In this document: in pieces, positions 14,601 through 26,515 of the stretch
Layout: the number at the start of each line of letters is the position of its first letter
How positions within the stretch are numbered: position 1 is the stretch's first letter
Origin: Brachypodius melanocephalos
Lineage: Eukaryota > Chordata > Aves > Passeriformes > Pycnonotidae
Assembly: GCA_013398615.1 (NCBI GenBank)
Contig: VZSR01000393.1
Location: forward strand, 384,711-448,710
Length of the DNA: 64,000 bases
Direction: 5' to 3'
Translations under genes and position numbers: made by a program
The notes under the pieces: generated by a model
Told to the model about the DNA's origin: nothing
The model's input: only the letters and a program-made list of their open reading frames with translations
The model's database searches: none

Positions 14601-17380
14601 GCTCAGCTGTGCTTGTCCCAGGAAAACAGACAGGGCAGGAGGAATCCAGCTGCTCCAGTCCACAGGCCCCAGGCACTCTGGGCACCCACATTTCCGCTTC
14701 TTCACTGAATACATGAATAAAGCTAATCCCAGGTGAGACCAGCTCTCTGGAGCACAGGTTTCCCACCTCTCCACGGAGCTGGTCCCCACCTGCCCATCCC
14801 TTCGGAGCTCCACGTCTGGAGCAGCCCCAGCATGGTCACACCTGCAGCTCCAGGGCCCAGGGATGGCGCAGGTGTGAGGGCGAGCCCAGCAGTGGCTTAG
14901 CAGGAGCTGTACCTCTGGGAATGGATTCGGTGTCAAGTGTCAGCACGTAAATTGCTATTGGCTTCTCAATAAGCAGCAGCAGCGAGCTAAGTGTTTCCCT
15001 GTGTCGTGCAGGCTCTCTCTGACTCAATACAGCAGTATTGACAGCACAATCACAGGGTAATCCAGGCCCCACTAATATCTCAGCACCTCCTCATTGAAAA
15101 TACACTTTCTACTTGGACACCAGCCCATTAGCACGGGCTTCATCACCAGTGTCCCCCCAACCCACGAGGACATGCAGCAGCCTGGCCTCTTGACACTTCC
15201 TGGGGCACAGCCTAGGGCACCACAGAAAAGGGCTCTTTGCCATGAGAAATCACCAATGGAAAAAGGATGAAAGCTAATCAGAAAGTCTTTATGGCTCAAG
15301 TCTCTGTAGGTTCTGGGAAAAATTGGTATTTCCTTACTAGACAAGAGAAGTTCATTCAGGGAATTAACTCTGTTCTTGCCCCTGACCCTCTGCCTGTCAT
15401 CCGTCCTCACTATCTTATCTCTAAACCTTGACCACACGTTCCTCCAGGCAGCAGTTTATCCTTTCATTCATGGAAAACAAGAGACCTGCACAGCACAAAA
15501 ACGTAAACTGTACTCCCTACTGCAGGGCATGGATGCTCTGGAAGATCCTTGATGCTCCTCTGGCATTTGGAGAGGAGGGAGGATCGCTCATTTGCAGGTA
15601 TCTCGTGTTACCAACCATTTGAAGACAAGCTCAGAAAGCGAGAAACGTTACCAAAGCTGTTGGGGCCAGGTGGGTCCCTTGGGCTGGATCCCCTGCAGAT
15701 CTGGGGTCACCCACAGCTCCCAGCCCGCTCACCCGGCTGAGGCACACGGCTCCACACTCCCCACATTCATAAGCTGCTTTCCTGTGGAAAGCTGGAGCCT
15801 CAGTGCACACAGCACACAAACGGCACTGCAGAATGGGCTGATCCACTCCCTGAGCTTCAATCTGTTCTGGTAACAATAACAGCAGACCCACCAGGACAGA
15901 TACCTCGAGGAGGGCAGCACACTCCGCACTCTCCTGCTGCCCCACAGCACTTTCTGAAGACCATCCACAATGATTCCACTGCTGCCACAGAAAAATGGTC
16001 AATCTAAGGACCAAACCAGGAAACTAAAGATGCCTTTTACAGCCACATGCCAACATGCCTGGCACAGTACCAGATCTTTAACCAACACAACTCTATCATG
16101 TCCCAGCACTGACACATAGCAATCTTCCACCTCACACGGGCCATAACAGCATCAAGTTACTGGAGAACAGCAGATAAACCGAGATGGGAAGCACTTCCAA
16201 CAGCAGTGCATGCTGCAGCCCCATCCCCAGGTGGCCCAGCTCTCTCCCTGGACAAGGCATGCTGCAGGGAGCGGAGCACAAGTGTTTGAGAGAGAACCCC
16301 TCTGGCATGGCCACGCCAATGTTGGAATTTCCCGGGCAGGACCAGGAGCCTTCTGGGGAGACAGGGAAGATGCTTTGGTCTGGAGGCAGATGAGGAGTAG
16401 ACCCCTAGTTAGGAAGAGGTTAACAATGCTCCTGCCTGCAATCTGATAAATGGTCTGCAGAAAGCAGGTTCTCTCACTTTGAGATATGATGTCACTAACC
16501 TTTATTGATCCACAATCAGAGAACTTTGCTTATCTCTCTCCTGTGATATGCCCTCCTGTACTCAACTAGTGTTTAATACACTGCTGGGCATCTGGCACTC
16601 GCTGCAGCTCGCACCACAGCTCTGCTGGCCCGGCAGGGACAATGTCTGACAGGCTGCGTCTGAGTTAGGGAGCAGCCAGCTCCAGGGGTAAAGGCAGGGG
16701 TGTACCCCTTCCTCCCACCACCTTCACCAGGAACCTGTGTTCCACAGAGTGTTATACACCTGTACTGGAACACCTGGTGAGAAGAGGGGCCAACAGCAGA
16801 CAGTGCTGTGACGGGGTCTTACAGCCTGGTGTATGATCACCACCCGTACCCGAGGTGAGAATGTGCCCTCTAAAGTTACTCCTGTGGGAGTGCCTATCTT
16901 AACACAACTTTTACTATTTTACAGAAACAACACTTTACTTTTAGCCTCAACTTCCTTTCTAATATTTGAGGTGAAACACAAAGTAGGGTGACTAATACAG
17001 GAACTATCAATGAGCCACGTGCTCCGACGTGGCAGCACAGCGCCATAAACTGCATGCCCCAAACCCAGCAGGGTTTGTTTCCAACACACCAGTGATGCCT
17101 GAAAACAGCTGAACAGCCAGGTAGCAAAACCTGTACCTTAAACAATCACATCAGTCACATGTAGAGATGACTGGAGAGGAGGTTCACGTGCTGGTTTTCT
17201 GCTAGATAACACACAAAGGAGCTGCCTGGGAGCTTGCCTCACACCACTACAACCACAGCAATAACTCACTCACACTGCAGGGCAGCTCTCAACTCTGAAA
17301 CCAGGAGCTCATAGGCTCAACCAAACTGCAGGTACTGGAGAGGTGGAGTAAAACACCTCAAGGTTTGCTTTGAAGGTTAC
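11633..17380. other. Non-coding stretch
   Basis: No recognisable exon or repeat. Overlapping frames on both strands around 13345-14167 reflect GC-rich sequence poor in stop codons rather than a gene: at least three frames on the + strand and three on the - strand are open across the same bases. Confidence 0.45.
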
Positions 17381-18030
17381 GTGGCAATTGGTCTTGTAAA
17401 GTTTTCCAACACACACATAAAATAGCTGTGACCTATTTCACTCACTATCCGCCCAAAAAATCACATTCTTGTATCACTGCAGGCCAAGGTTTAGGGTAGG
17501 AGTTAATTTTTTTCCCTCTGTTAACTACAGATGATGAAGCATGGGCATGGGGTCCCTAATCCCCAAAGCAAGATCCTAAGGAGAACCATCACGGTCTCAG
17601 CAACATCCCTCCAGGTACAGCGAGAGCCCCCTTTGAGTCTGTGCTTCTGTGACTATAAACACTGCTCTGCAGACAGGTCAGAGGAGAAAATTAAGAAGAA
17701 TTTGTCCATTTTGCAAAGGTCAAATTACTGTGTTACTGTTCTGATCCAGTCTAGTGATTCTTACAGTTTCAAACGTGCACTGAACTTTCTTTTTTTAATT
17801 AAAGGTCTATTGAAACATGTGTTTCTTAAAATAGTAAATTACAGCCTTCTCCAATTTGCGGAAATAAATTAGGGAACACTGTCCGAATGCCAGCCTTGGC
17901 AGAGAGCACAAAAATCCCAAATTTAGCCTTCCTGCAAGTCGAGAGACATTTGAATTGGAGGTTTTAGACTGTAAGCCATTAATATTCCTGCTCAGTCATT
18001 AAGTTCACATACAGAACACTAAATACTTCA
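17381..18030. promoter_or_regulatory. Candidate conserved non-coding block
   Basis: The stretch is richer in A and T than its surroundings, free of recognisable repeats, and contains homeodomain-type cores (TTTAATTAAAGG near 17795, GCCATTAATATTCC near 17976) and a TCF-like CAAAGGTCAAAT near 17716. It also contains an exon-like segment at 17531-17614, listed separately. Conservation cannot be seen from one sequence, so this is an inference from motif content and unique composition. Confidence 0.3.
17531..17614 (+). other. Exon-like segment bounded by splice-site matches
   Basis: A pyrimidine-rich run and CTACAG precede base 17531, matching a 3' splice site, and CAG followed by GTACAG at 17612-17620 matches a 5' splice site. 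Between them are 84 bases, exactly 28 codons, open from MMKHGHGVPNPQSK onward. I do not recognise the peptide. The surrounding strand skew argues for leftward transcription, opposite to this segment, so it may be chance or belong to an antisense non-coding RNA. The open frame continues past the donor to 17872. Confidence 0.15.
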
Positions 18031-19756
18031 GGAGAAAAGGAGAAACACACAGGCCAGTGGCCGAGTCACCTCTGACTCTGACAGCTGGAGAGAAATCATC
18101 ACTGACCCACCAGAAAGAGCTTTGGCTGATCCCAGTCCAAAAGGCAAACCTGGGTAGGCTTGGAGATGCTGCTAATGAATGGGTTTCACCCTGATGCTGT
18201 CATCCCCTGTGAGTGCAGTGCAGTGTTTATGACAGAAGTCACCCCGGGCGATGCCCTGCTCCACAGGGAGCAGCTCCAGCCCTGGACAACAGAAATGGGT
18301 GGAAAAACAAGCTGAATTCCTGATCCCTCATGTTCTGCAGCTAAAAGGAGTGAGGAATTATCTGCCACTCACAAAGTTTCACAAACCCTTTATCCAGCCT
18401 CAGACTGTGGGACTCTTAGCTGCGGCCAGGAGGGAGCAAAAAGCCCCAAGGAAACCCTGAAAATTTTATCAGGCAACAGTAGAAAAGCCTTGTTCCAACC
18501 TGCCTTTGCCTTGGGCATCAGCATCACCAGGCGTGAACAGGAGTCAAGTGTCTCAACACAGTAAGGACTGAGTCACTTTTTAACAGCATCTTTTCTGAGG
18601 ATCTGGTCCACACAGGATTTCCCTCAGCTCTTCTAACCAGGGAAGGCAACCAGCACAGCTGCTCCCCTTTAGCTGCCCATTGCTGCCAGCACTATAACAG
18701 GAGCTACCAGAAATCTAAAGACATCATTTGGGCTGCTAAGATGCTTCCTCCATGAAAAAGCTTTCAGTGTAAATATATCCTGCTGCAGCTCAGCATCTCC
18801 ACTCCATTACAGATCACGAGACTCAGCGATTCCCTGCCAAAACAGCAGACTTGGAATAGTTACAATTTTTAATGTACAGTCTATACGATAACTTCACATC
18901 AGGGAAAATGCAGCTCAGTGCAGCCAGCAAGGAAGTGGCCAGATAAAGAACTTCATTGCTGGAGGATGCAGCTTTTAGATATAAGCCTGTTCCAGGGCAG
19001 TCTGGAAGAGCTGTCTCAGACCAGTCCCAGCTACCAATTCCTACAAGGTATTTCTGGAAAGTGGATCTGCCTCACAGCAGGCACTGCTGGATGCCAGGCA
19101 GAAGAGACATCACTGCTCAGAGTGCTCTGCACAAGCGTAGGATTAAAAAATTGTAACATTATAGGCCCATCTTCTACCTGACAGCAGTTTTATATGACAA
19201 GAACCTTCGTTTCACTGGATTTAATGAAAGCAATGGTTTTTTTACATCCCTTCACCACAGTATCGCTGTCATCACCTCCAAGACCTTGGTCCTCTGCTCC
19301 AGCTACAGACCACTCTGGATGTGAATTCCCAGAAACATCCCTACTGCCAGTCCTGTAAATCCAGAGAGGTGCAGAGCTTTCTCCCAGTAAAAGCCCAAAC
19401 TGGACCCAAGGGGCCCACAGAAACCCCCAAGCTGAGCACCCCTCTCCTCACAGGGACTCCCAAACCTTGCATCCCACTACACTCGGGAGGCCTGGGCTGG
19501 GACCCAAGGGGCAGAGTAGAAAGGGGAGGGTGGCTGCTGCTTCTTTTTATTTAAAAGGTGCTGCTGGAGGTAGAAACACATGAAAGTCCATGTAGGACAA
19601 GGGAAGGAATTATCCCTCCCATTGATTTTCGCTCTGGGGTATTAGAAAGAACACAGCATTTATCTGGAGATTTCTTCCCAAAGCTAGCTATGGACTTTCA
19701 AACGTAAATGAGACTTGAAAGGGGCTTATCTGGCAAGAATCCACTGAAACTTCACA
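18031..19756. other. Non-coding stretch
   Basis: No exon or repeat recognised. A modestly AT-rich part near 18721-18900 (for example GTACAGTCTATACGATAAC) could be regulatory, but I have no specific evidence for that. Confidence 0.4.
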
Positions 19757-19787
19757 GGGGAGGGGGTGTGTGGGGGGAATGGGGGGG
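19757..19787 (+). other. G-quadruplex candidate
   Basis: Four consecutive G runs of 4, 5, 6 and 7 bases are separated by loops A, TGTGT and AAT. This satisfies the usual G4 rule of four runs of at least three G with loops of up to seven bases. In a leftward transcript the G runs would be on the non-template side only if transcription were rightward, so an effect on RNA depends on direction. Formation in cells is not shown. Confidence 0.7.
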
Positions 19788-20310
19788 CTCTCTGATCCAT
19801 GGCCTCTGGGACAGCTGAAAGGCCCCAGCCCAGCAGCCAAGGGGCAGAGCCCCGGGCAGGCAGCAGGGAAGGAGCCCCGGGCAGTGGGGTTCCCTGCATC
19901 CTTGTCTTGCAGCAAGCATCCCTCCCGCAGAGTCCCTTCCGCAGGGCCACAATCCCAATGGCATCGGACCCGACAGGATGGGCCATTCCAACCCACGGAG
20001 GGCACTGGGCTAGGGCAGCTCCCTGGCTGGACACAGCCCAGGGACACGGGCTCAGCGCCCCTCGGAACTGCCTCCATCCTCCAGCAGCTGGGCCAGGAGC
20101 TACAGGAGAGGCTCAGCCCTGACCTGACCAATCCCTTCTGCAGCATTCCCAGCAGGTACCCACCTCAGTGCCACCCCACTGGGTGCCGCCCCCAGCCCCA
20201 AACCCCCTGCTCCACTCTGGCACTGGCTGCCACACCACGGCCCCGTTCGCCAGGAAAAGCCTGGGCAGCCTCGTCTCCCGCCGCTGTCTTTCCCAGGTAG
20301 CTGGGAGGGT
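19788..20310. other. GC-rich non-coding stretch
   Basis: C- and G-rich sequence open in several frames on both strands (for example 19770-20300 on +, 19688-20146 on -). There is no signature of a real protein and few CpG dinucleotides, so it is probably neither an exon nor a strong island. Confidence 0.4.
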
Positions 20311-20640
20311 GTAATTGGTGAGGCAGGAGATTAGAAATATCGGCAGCCTCTAAGTAAGACTTTAATTTACTGGCAGATCAATAGCGCTAGGGTTATATTG
20401 GCAAAGTGTCTACAACTCTATTGACTCACGCAATTCCTCTTATCAATTTATCAGAAATCTGGAAGCCAGAAGATATTGTTTGAAGAAAAAAGGCAGCAGG
20501 AGTTTGAACACTTAGCATGGGCTGCCCAATCAGGCACTCAGCACTAAGCGTTTTACAGCAGATGTATCAGCCGCAAAGGAGGCCAATATGATATGATTAA
20601 GAGCTAACTTGCTTCCTCACATGCCACACAGCCTTTTTAA
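20311..20640. promoter_or_regulatory. Candidate conserved non-coding block
   Basis: An abrupt change from GC-rich to AT-rich unique sequence. It carries GTAATTGG at 20311, ACTTTAATTTAC near 20359, AGATCAATAGCGC near 20374, TTATCAATTTATCAG near 20439 and GATATGATTAAGAG near 20590. These are homeodomain and GATA-type cores clustered in about 300 bases. No cross-species comparison was possible, so the regulatory role is inference. Confidence 0.35.
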
Positions 20641-22320
20641 GCTGCTTCTCACCTCAGACCTTTGCACTGAGACAGTCACTGTAACAGACAGAATCCCACC
20701 AGCCCAAATGGAACTAGAAAAATTCCTGTTTCACTCTGCAAGATCCTAAACTCAACCCCTCCTGCCTGGACCCTGCCCAGGCTCACCTGGGCTTCCTGGA
20801 AAGACTCAATTTTATGCAGTTAAAAGCCCACTACAGCATCGGGAGTCTGTTCAAAAGGATTGCAGAAAAAATCACCATTTCTGTACTTCCTCAGAAAAAT
20901 TCAGCATGGCAGCAGGACAGGTCTGCAGTGCCACATCCCTTTGCCTTGCAGCGTGTCAAATGGAAAAGCAAGAGTAGGGAAAAAACACATCTCCCAGGTC
21001 TAAAAATCAACAATGACAAACACTGCTGGGTATGAGAAGCATTTCTTCACCTCAGAGGGGCGTTGGAACACGAAACTAAAATAAAATAATCCAAACACCT
21101 TCTCTTTCATTAGTCCTCAGGTGACCAGAAAACATGAAACAACTTAGGCTCTGGGACCAGGAAATGTCTCTTGACCAGTGAGCTGCCACTCCCGGGAACT
21201 TCCCCGGATAGGATGGGAGCTGCACACTAATGGGTACATCCCCTCTCACAGCACAATGCTGCAGAGTTACCACTCCACCTCAGCTCCACTCCTCACCCTC
21301 ACACAAAGGAGCACCAAGGCTCCAAATACGAGTGAGCTGGTGACAAGTACCAACCCAGGGGCAAAGGGTCTCTGGTTTCCAGGTGGAACCTGCCAGTCTC
21401 TGGCCTCAGGCTGGAGGCTGCCACCCTTGCTACTGAGAAGCCACAGCCCTGCCTTCCAGGGGGAAAACAAAGGCTTAAAAACTAAACAGAAGTTCTGACG
21501 CAATAACTGTGAAAAAGCCTTGGCTGGAAGGCAGAAAGAGTTAGGGTGGGACAAGCACAACTGCCTGGGCTCCTGACATGGATGGTTGGGATGGCCAGGA
21601 GCCACAGCCCGGGCACCACCACGGCCCCCAGGACCAGCTCCTGCCCAGGGTCTCCTGGCTGCCCAGCCCACCTGCCCCAGAGCACAGCAGGTGACCCCTC
21701 CAGCCTGCGGCAGCTCTGGCAGACCCAAACACCTGCAGGGCCCACAGAAAATCAGATGGAATGAAAGATTACAACGAGTAAAATCCTTGAGCCCAAACAA
21801 GGGCACAAAGATACCACTCTTGGGAGGGGAATAAATGCCTGCCTTCCCCTCTGTCGAAGCAAAAAACTAACACCCAGCTGTTGTTGAAGGCCAGCAATTC
21901 CCACTCCCATCGCTGCCATGTCCAGGTCACCCTTGGAGCCTCTCATCTGGTGAGAATCATCCAGCCTACAGCACTTTAGGTCCTCAATCCCAACGTTAGA
22001 AAGCAAACACTTGGCATCTCCAGGATACATGGAGCTGGCCTGGTTCTGCTCCTCTACAAAGCAAGTACCAGAGCCAGGGAGCAAACATTCCTCTGGACAC
22101 CCAGATCATCCAGCTACAGTGACCACCTCAACACCTCGACAGACACCCTTTGTCCTGAGGTCCACAAGAGTCTGCAGCCAACTCGTGCAGCTGGGCATGG
22201 ACTCCCCTAAGGACACCCGGCACCCCTGGCACAGCAGCAGAGAGCGGCTGGAGCAGCTCAGACCACCGAAATGGGGAGAATAAAGACCTTTTGCTTAAGC
22301 TCCAGGAAGCAAAGAGAAAA
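20641..22320. other. Non-coding stretch
   Basis: No exon, repeat or RNA gene recognised. The + strand remains C- and A-biased in most lines sampled. Confidence 0.4.
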
Positions 22321-22420
22321 AACACTAATTAACTCAGCAGCAAGTTGTTAGTATTTGCATACAAATGCAGCCACAAATCACGACAAACAAGGCAGGACGA
22401 GGCAGGCCCATTAGTACACA
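22321..22420. promoter_or_regulatory. Octamer (POU) site in an AT-rich block
   Basis: A perfect octamer ATTTGCAT at 22353-22360 runs directly into ACAAATGCAG, giving two POU-like half-sites in opposite orientation within 18 bases. ACTAATTAACTC at 22324-22335 adds a homeodomain core just upstream. POU-family factors bind octamers; use of this one is inferred. Confidence 0.3.
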
Positions 22421-25400
22421 GGGATCCAGGCTGGCTCCTGTGGGTCATGGCAGGCAGGCTGCCAGCTGCTCCCGGGGGGCACAGGCAGTGGGCCCTTATC
22501 TCCACCAACACCCCTACAAACAGCAGCCACAGGGATAATGTTTCCTTCCACGTAAAACAAACGAATGGGATGAATTCTTCAATCCCAGTCAAGAGTAAAG
22601 TAAGAGCTGCCAGAGAAAAGCTGAAATGGAAGCTGCTCACTCTGGCAGCTGTGCTGCTCCGCACCCGCATGAAGGCAGGGCAGGCTTCCCACCACGGTGG
22701 CTCTGAAGGGACGGACAGACTCACACCACCGAGAACAAACCACACCTGATGTAGCAAAACAGTGTGCCCAAAAGCCTGAAACAAATGACCTGAGCAGAAC
22801 AAAACCCAGCTACTGCGGCAGTCCGACAAGTCCAGCCTTCCAAGAGCCACTACAGCAGCAGGCTTTATCACACCTTTCAGCTGATGGAGCCTCCTTGCTC
22901 TGGAGATTTCTCCTCCTTGCCCGGCAGAGGCTGCAGGTGTGCTTGGCAGCAAGCCTCCCAGCCTGGGCCCTCCCTGCACACTGCCAGCATCCTGGTGGAC
23001 TCGGAGCTCCCTGCCTTCACACACTCTGCATTTGCCTAATGAGCCACTTATTACTGCCGAGGGCTCAGTACTACACAAAATTTACTGTTTTTCCTCTTGC
23101 AAAAGGACAAAACCTACAATTCCACTGTTTGGGGTTTTGCTTAATTGTGTGTTCCTCCCCCCCAGCCCCCCTTAAGCTGGGATCTCAGGATTAAAAGAAA
23201 ACTCCAGCAACAACCAGTTCACATCAAGGCTCAGCAAAAAGGAAAAAAAAAAATCTGATCTCTAATTTTAAATAGGAAACTCTCACTGGCAAGATGCCAA
23301 GAATGCTTCCACAGTGACTTTTATTAAATGCAAGTTTCTCATCAGTGCAACTCTGAGCAAAGCAGCAGAGCCTGGCCCTGCCAGGGGGCACAGGGAGCGT
23401 TCTGCACAGGGGGAAGGTGCAGAGCAGTGCTGGGAAGCAGCAGCTCTGTATCTGCAGTCAGGCAGCAGCCGGGGCCGCAGCATGACACATCCAAACAGGA
23501 GCCAGGCCTGAGCCAGCAGGCAGCATCAGCCCACCACAACACAACTGAACCTGCCCTGAACCAAAACACCACCACATTATAAATATTATAAACTGGATTT
23601 TTTACTCCTAAATGCAAAGTGTAAGAACAGCCATGAATGAAGAAATCACAGCAGCTCTAACAGCTATTCCCACACTCAGGTCTTGCAGCCTCTGATTCAG
23701 AAACCATCCTTCTGGCTTTTGAGTGTGTGTTTGCAGGAGAAATCACTTCTGCTTGTCCTCACCTGGGAGTCAGTTAAGATCACATTTTCACTCTGGGGTA
23801 TGGTATTTTGCTTTACTAATAACTTTATGGAGAATAAACCATTAAGAAATCATCAGTCTATGGAAACAATCAGAATCTGGAGGTTCTGCACAGGAATCAC
23901 TCTGTAACAACCAGGAGAAGGGGCCTCTATACAAAGATGTTCCCAATAGAGCCCCCACTGTGCAGGTGCTTGGATCCGGACGGGCAGGCAGACCCCAGTG
24001 TAAACACACCTGACGTACAAGCACACAGAGAACACTACACACACACAGCTGAGAGCCAGGAGCACATCCAGACCCAGCACAACCCGCACCAGGGCAGGGC
24101 ACAGCGTGTGCCCAGCCACCCTCCCCTCTGCCAGTGGCCAGGCAGCCTCTGCCACCACTTACATCCCAGAACTCTGCAAAGTAAGAAAGACACAAAAGAG
24201 ATTCCTTGGACATGAGATTAGGCAATTGCTTAAATAAAACCAAAATCAGTTTCAAAAACTGCAGCAAATATTTGGTTTGGAACTGCAAAGAGCGCTGGAC
24301 AGTGGAGGAGGAAGCTACCCTGGGAGGAGAAAGAGCTACCTGAGATAGGTGTGGACCCCTCTGACAAGAGGATCCAGATCCTTCAGAAAGACCCTGGGCA
24401 GTGCTGCTGCAAAGGAACGGGGGTGGAAGGGGAGCAAACAGATTGTTTGTTTATTTAAGCAGGTGAAACTACAAACAAAAGCCATGAAGGCTGCCAGCTC
24501 CAGGTGCTGGCTTTGGAGGGAACACAGGAATGCAGTGGGGCATGGAGCCCGCGGCAGCCCTGGAGCAGCGCCAGGGCAGCACACAGCACAGCCCAGTGAC
24601 CAGGCCCTGCCTGCCAGCAGCCCCAGCTGCTCACCCACACCACAGCACTGCAATTTCCACCCAGCTCCCCACGCCAGAACTCCCAAAACAACAGGCATGC
24701 TCAGCAGGGCACTGTGGGGACCAGCTTGCTCTTCCATGGCAGGAGGAGCTCATCCTTCAGCTAAGCCTAAGCCTCAGCCACAGCTCAGTTTCCTCAGGTG
24801 AAAGGGCTCCAAGGGGATTCTCTAAGTTTAACCATACTGTACTCCTGAAAGGGCAAAATAATAGCAAAATAAAGATGATGAAAAGCAGTGCCTTCCTCTC
24901 AAGCACCCTACACCAAATGCACACTTAGGTCCCAGCCCCACATTGGGATCAAGCTTCTGGCTGGGGCAGCAGCAGAGCCAGCCCTCCTCTGGGCACACTC
25001 CTTGGTCCTGCCTGCCTGTTCTCTCCCCTCTGCTCCAGCAAAGACATTACCACTTGTACCTCAGAATTATTTCAAATTAAAGGGAAGCTGGCAAAAAAAC
25101 CCAACCAAAAATAAAAATACTATGAGGAAGCTTTTTTCCCCCCCATCCTTTAGCAGTTTTTCTAACCCAGGTCCCTTCCCTAAACTACTTCCCCGTGTCA
25201 TTGCCCCAAAGCTCTGTGTCAGCAAAAGAAAAAAGCATCCAGGGCAAGGCTGGCCTTGGCAGCAGCATCAGTGTCACACACAGATAGGACAGCAGCCCCT
25301 GCAGCCTCTCCAGGTCCTGCCTCAGCACCACTGAGCCTGCACAGCGATTTTTTTGCCAGGAGTCCCCATACACAGGTAAACCAGAGGAATTCAGTGCAGG

Positions 25401-26480
25401 CATGTGAACACAGCTGTGTGAACCTGCTCGTGTGAACAGGACATTCCTGTTTTGGTTTGAAATCAAGTTGCTTTGGTACAGCTCATAACTGTTTCCAATT
25501 CAATTAAGCCAAACTAAAATAAACCCTCCTTGAACTGAAAATAATGTCCACGGGGCATTCTAATGTGCAAGTAAATCCTTTGAAAAAATAGTAATAAATC
25601 AATGCAAACTTTTCTAAGCAGGAAGAGTGCTGGTAAGCAGAGGGTATTTGTTCTGAAAACCTCTGAAACAGTCAGAATGAGGAGCTAAGCACAGTTTTCA
25701 CCAGACACTTCTCAGAGCCCAACTGCACTGTTTACCTAAGACAGTTAAAAGGGTATCAGCAGCGTGAAATGCAGCCAGCTTCAAAGTCACAGTCTTGAGT
25801 CCTAAACATGCCACAGCAACCTCATTTTAGGCAAACACAGGCTCTATTTTTGTTAAGTGTTTCTCTTCCTCTGCTGTGCAAGAGGCTCATACAAGGAAGA
25901 AGGAACTTTAAAATATAAAACCAAGCAAACAAAAAAACTTTCACACTCAAGACACTGTGAGAACATTAAAGAACAACACCTCTGTCCCTTCTCCCACAGT
26001 ACTCACTGTAGCTATTTCTACCAAAAAAAGCTTTATTTTACCATTTTCTTCCCCTTTTGTAAACGATCTGCATCCTAAGACTCTCAGTCCTTTTATTTTC
26101 AGTCACTAGGGAGCCAGGAGCCATCTCTGGGGCTCAGAACTGCCCCGGCCTTCTTATAGTGACCTGGACCATGGGGATGTCTTCAGGTCCCCATCCCCTC
26201 TGTGCTGGTCACACACAGCCAAGGCATCACTTGGAACTGTTCAACATCCAGGTAATGCCATTAATGAAGACAGTTGAGTCTTAACAAAAGTAAATTCAAG
26301 CAGCAGTTAAGAAATCACCCGCTCCTGCTCCATAGTTCAGCATGGCCTTCAACAAGACACAGACACAGCTTTTAACATCCCAAATATTTGCATAGGGAAA
26401 AACTATGCCAAAATACTCCTCCCCTCCACCTCCTGGCACGCTATGCTTCAAGGGCGGCTGGAGCTTTTTCGGTTTCTCCA

Positions 26481-26482
<2 letters not shown>
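22421..26482. other. Non-coding stretch
   Basis: About 4 kb without a recognised exon or repeat family. The longest open frame of the window (249 codons, - strand, 22329-23078) overlaps its left end, but it has no known domain and is overlapped by open frames on the + strand. C exceeds G strongly: 24601-24660 has 29 C and 10 G. Confidence 0.45.
23378..23391 (+). promoter_or_regulatory. CTCF-like core motif
   Basis: The sequence CTGCCAGGGGGCAC matches 12 of 14 positions of the CTCF core as I remember it (CCASYAGRKGGCRS). Single motif matches are common by chance, so occupancy is uncertain. Confidence 0.2.

Positions 26483-26511
<29 letters not shown>
26483..26511. repeat. Poly(T) tract
   Basis: A run of 29 T in an otherwise unique context. 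Read on the - strand it is poly(A) and could be the tail of a retroposed sequence, but I do not recognise the adjoining bases. Confidence 0.9.

Positions 26512-26515
<4 letters not shown>

Noticed and set aside
22329..23078. Longest open frame in the window, 249 codons on the - strand
   Set aside because: No recognisable domain. The same bases carry overlapping frames on the + strand (22345-22749, 22697-23194), and composition is ordinary C-rich sequence read antisense.
24731..24815. Possible MIR remnant (CAGCTCAGTTTCCTCAGGTGAAAGGG)
   Set aside because: Only the GTTTCC part fits, and the flanks do not follow the family order.
25322..25350. TCAGCACCAC resembling a REST/NRSF site
   Set aside because: Only the left half of the motif is present; the right half (GGACAGCGCC-like) is absent.
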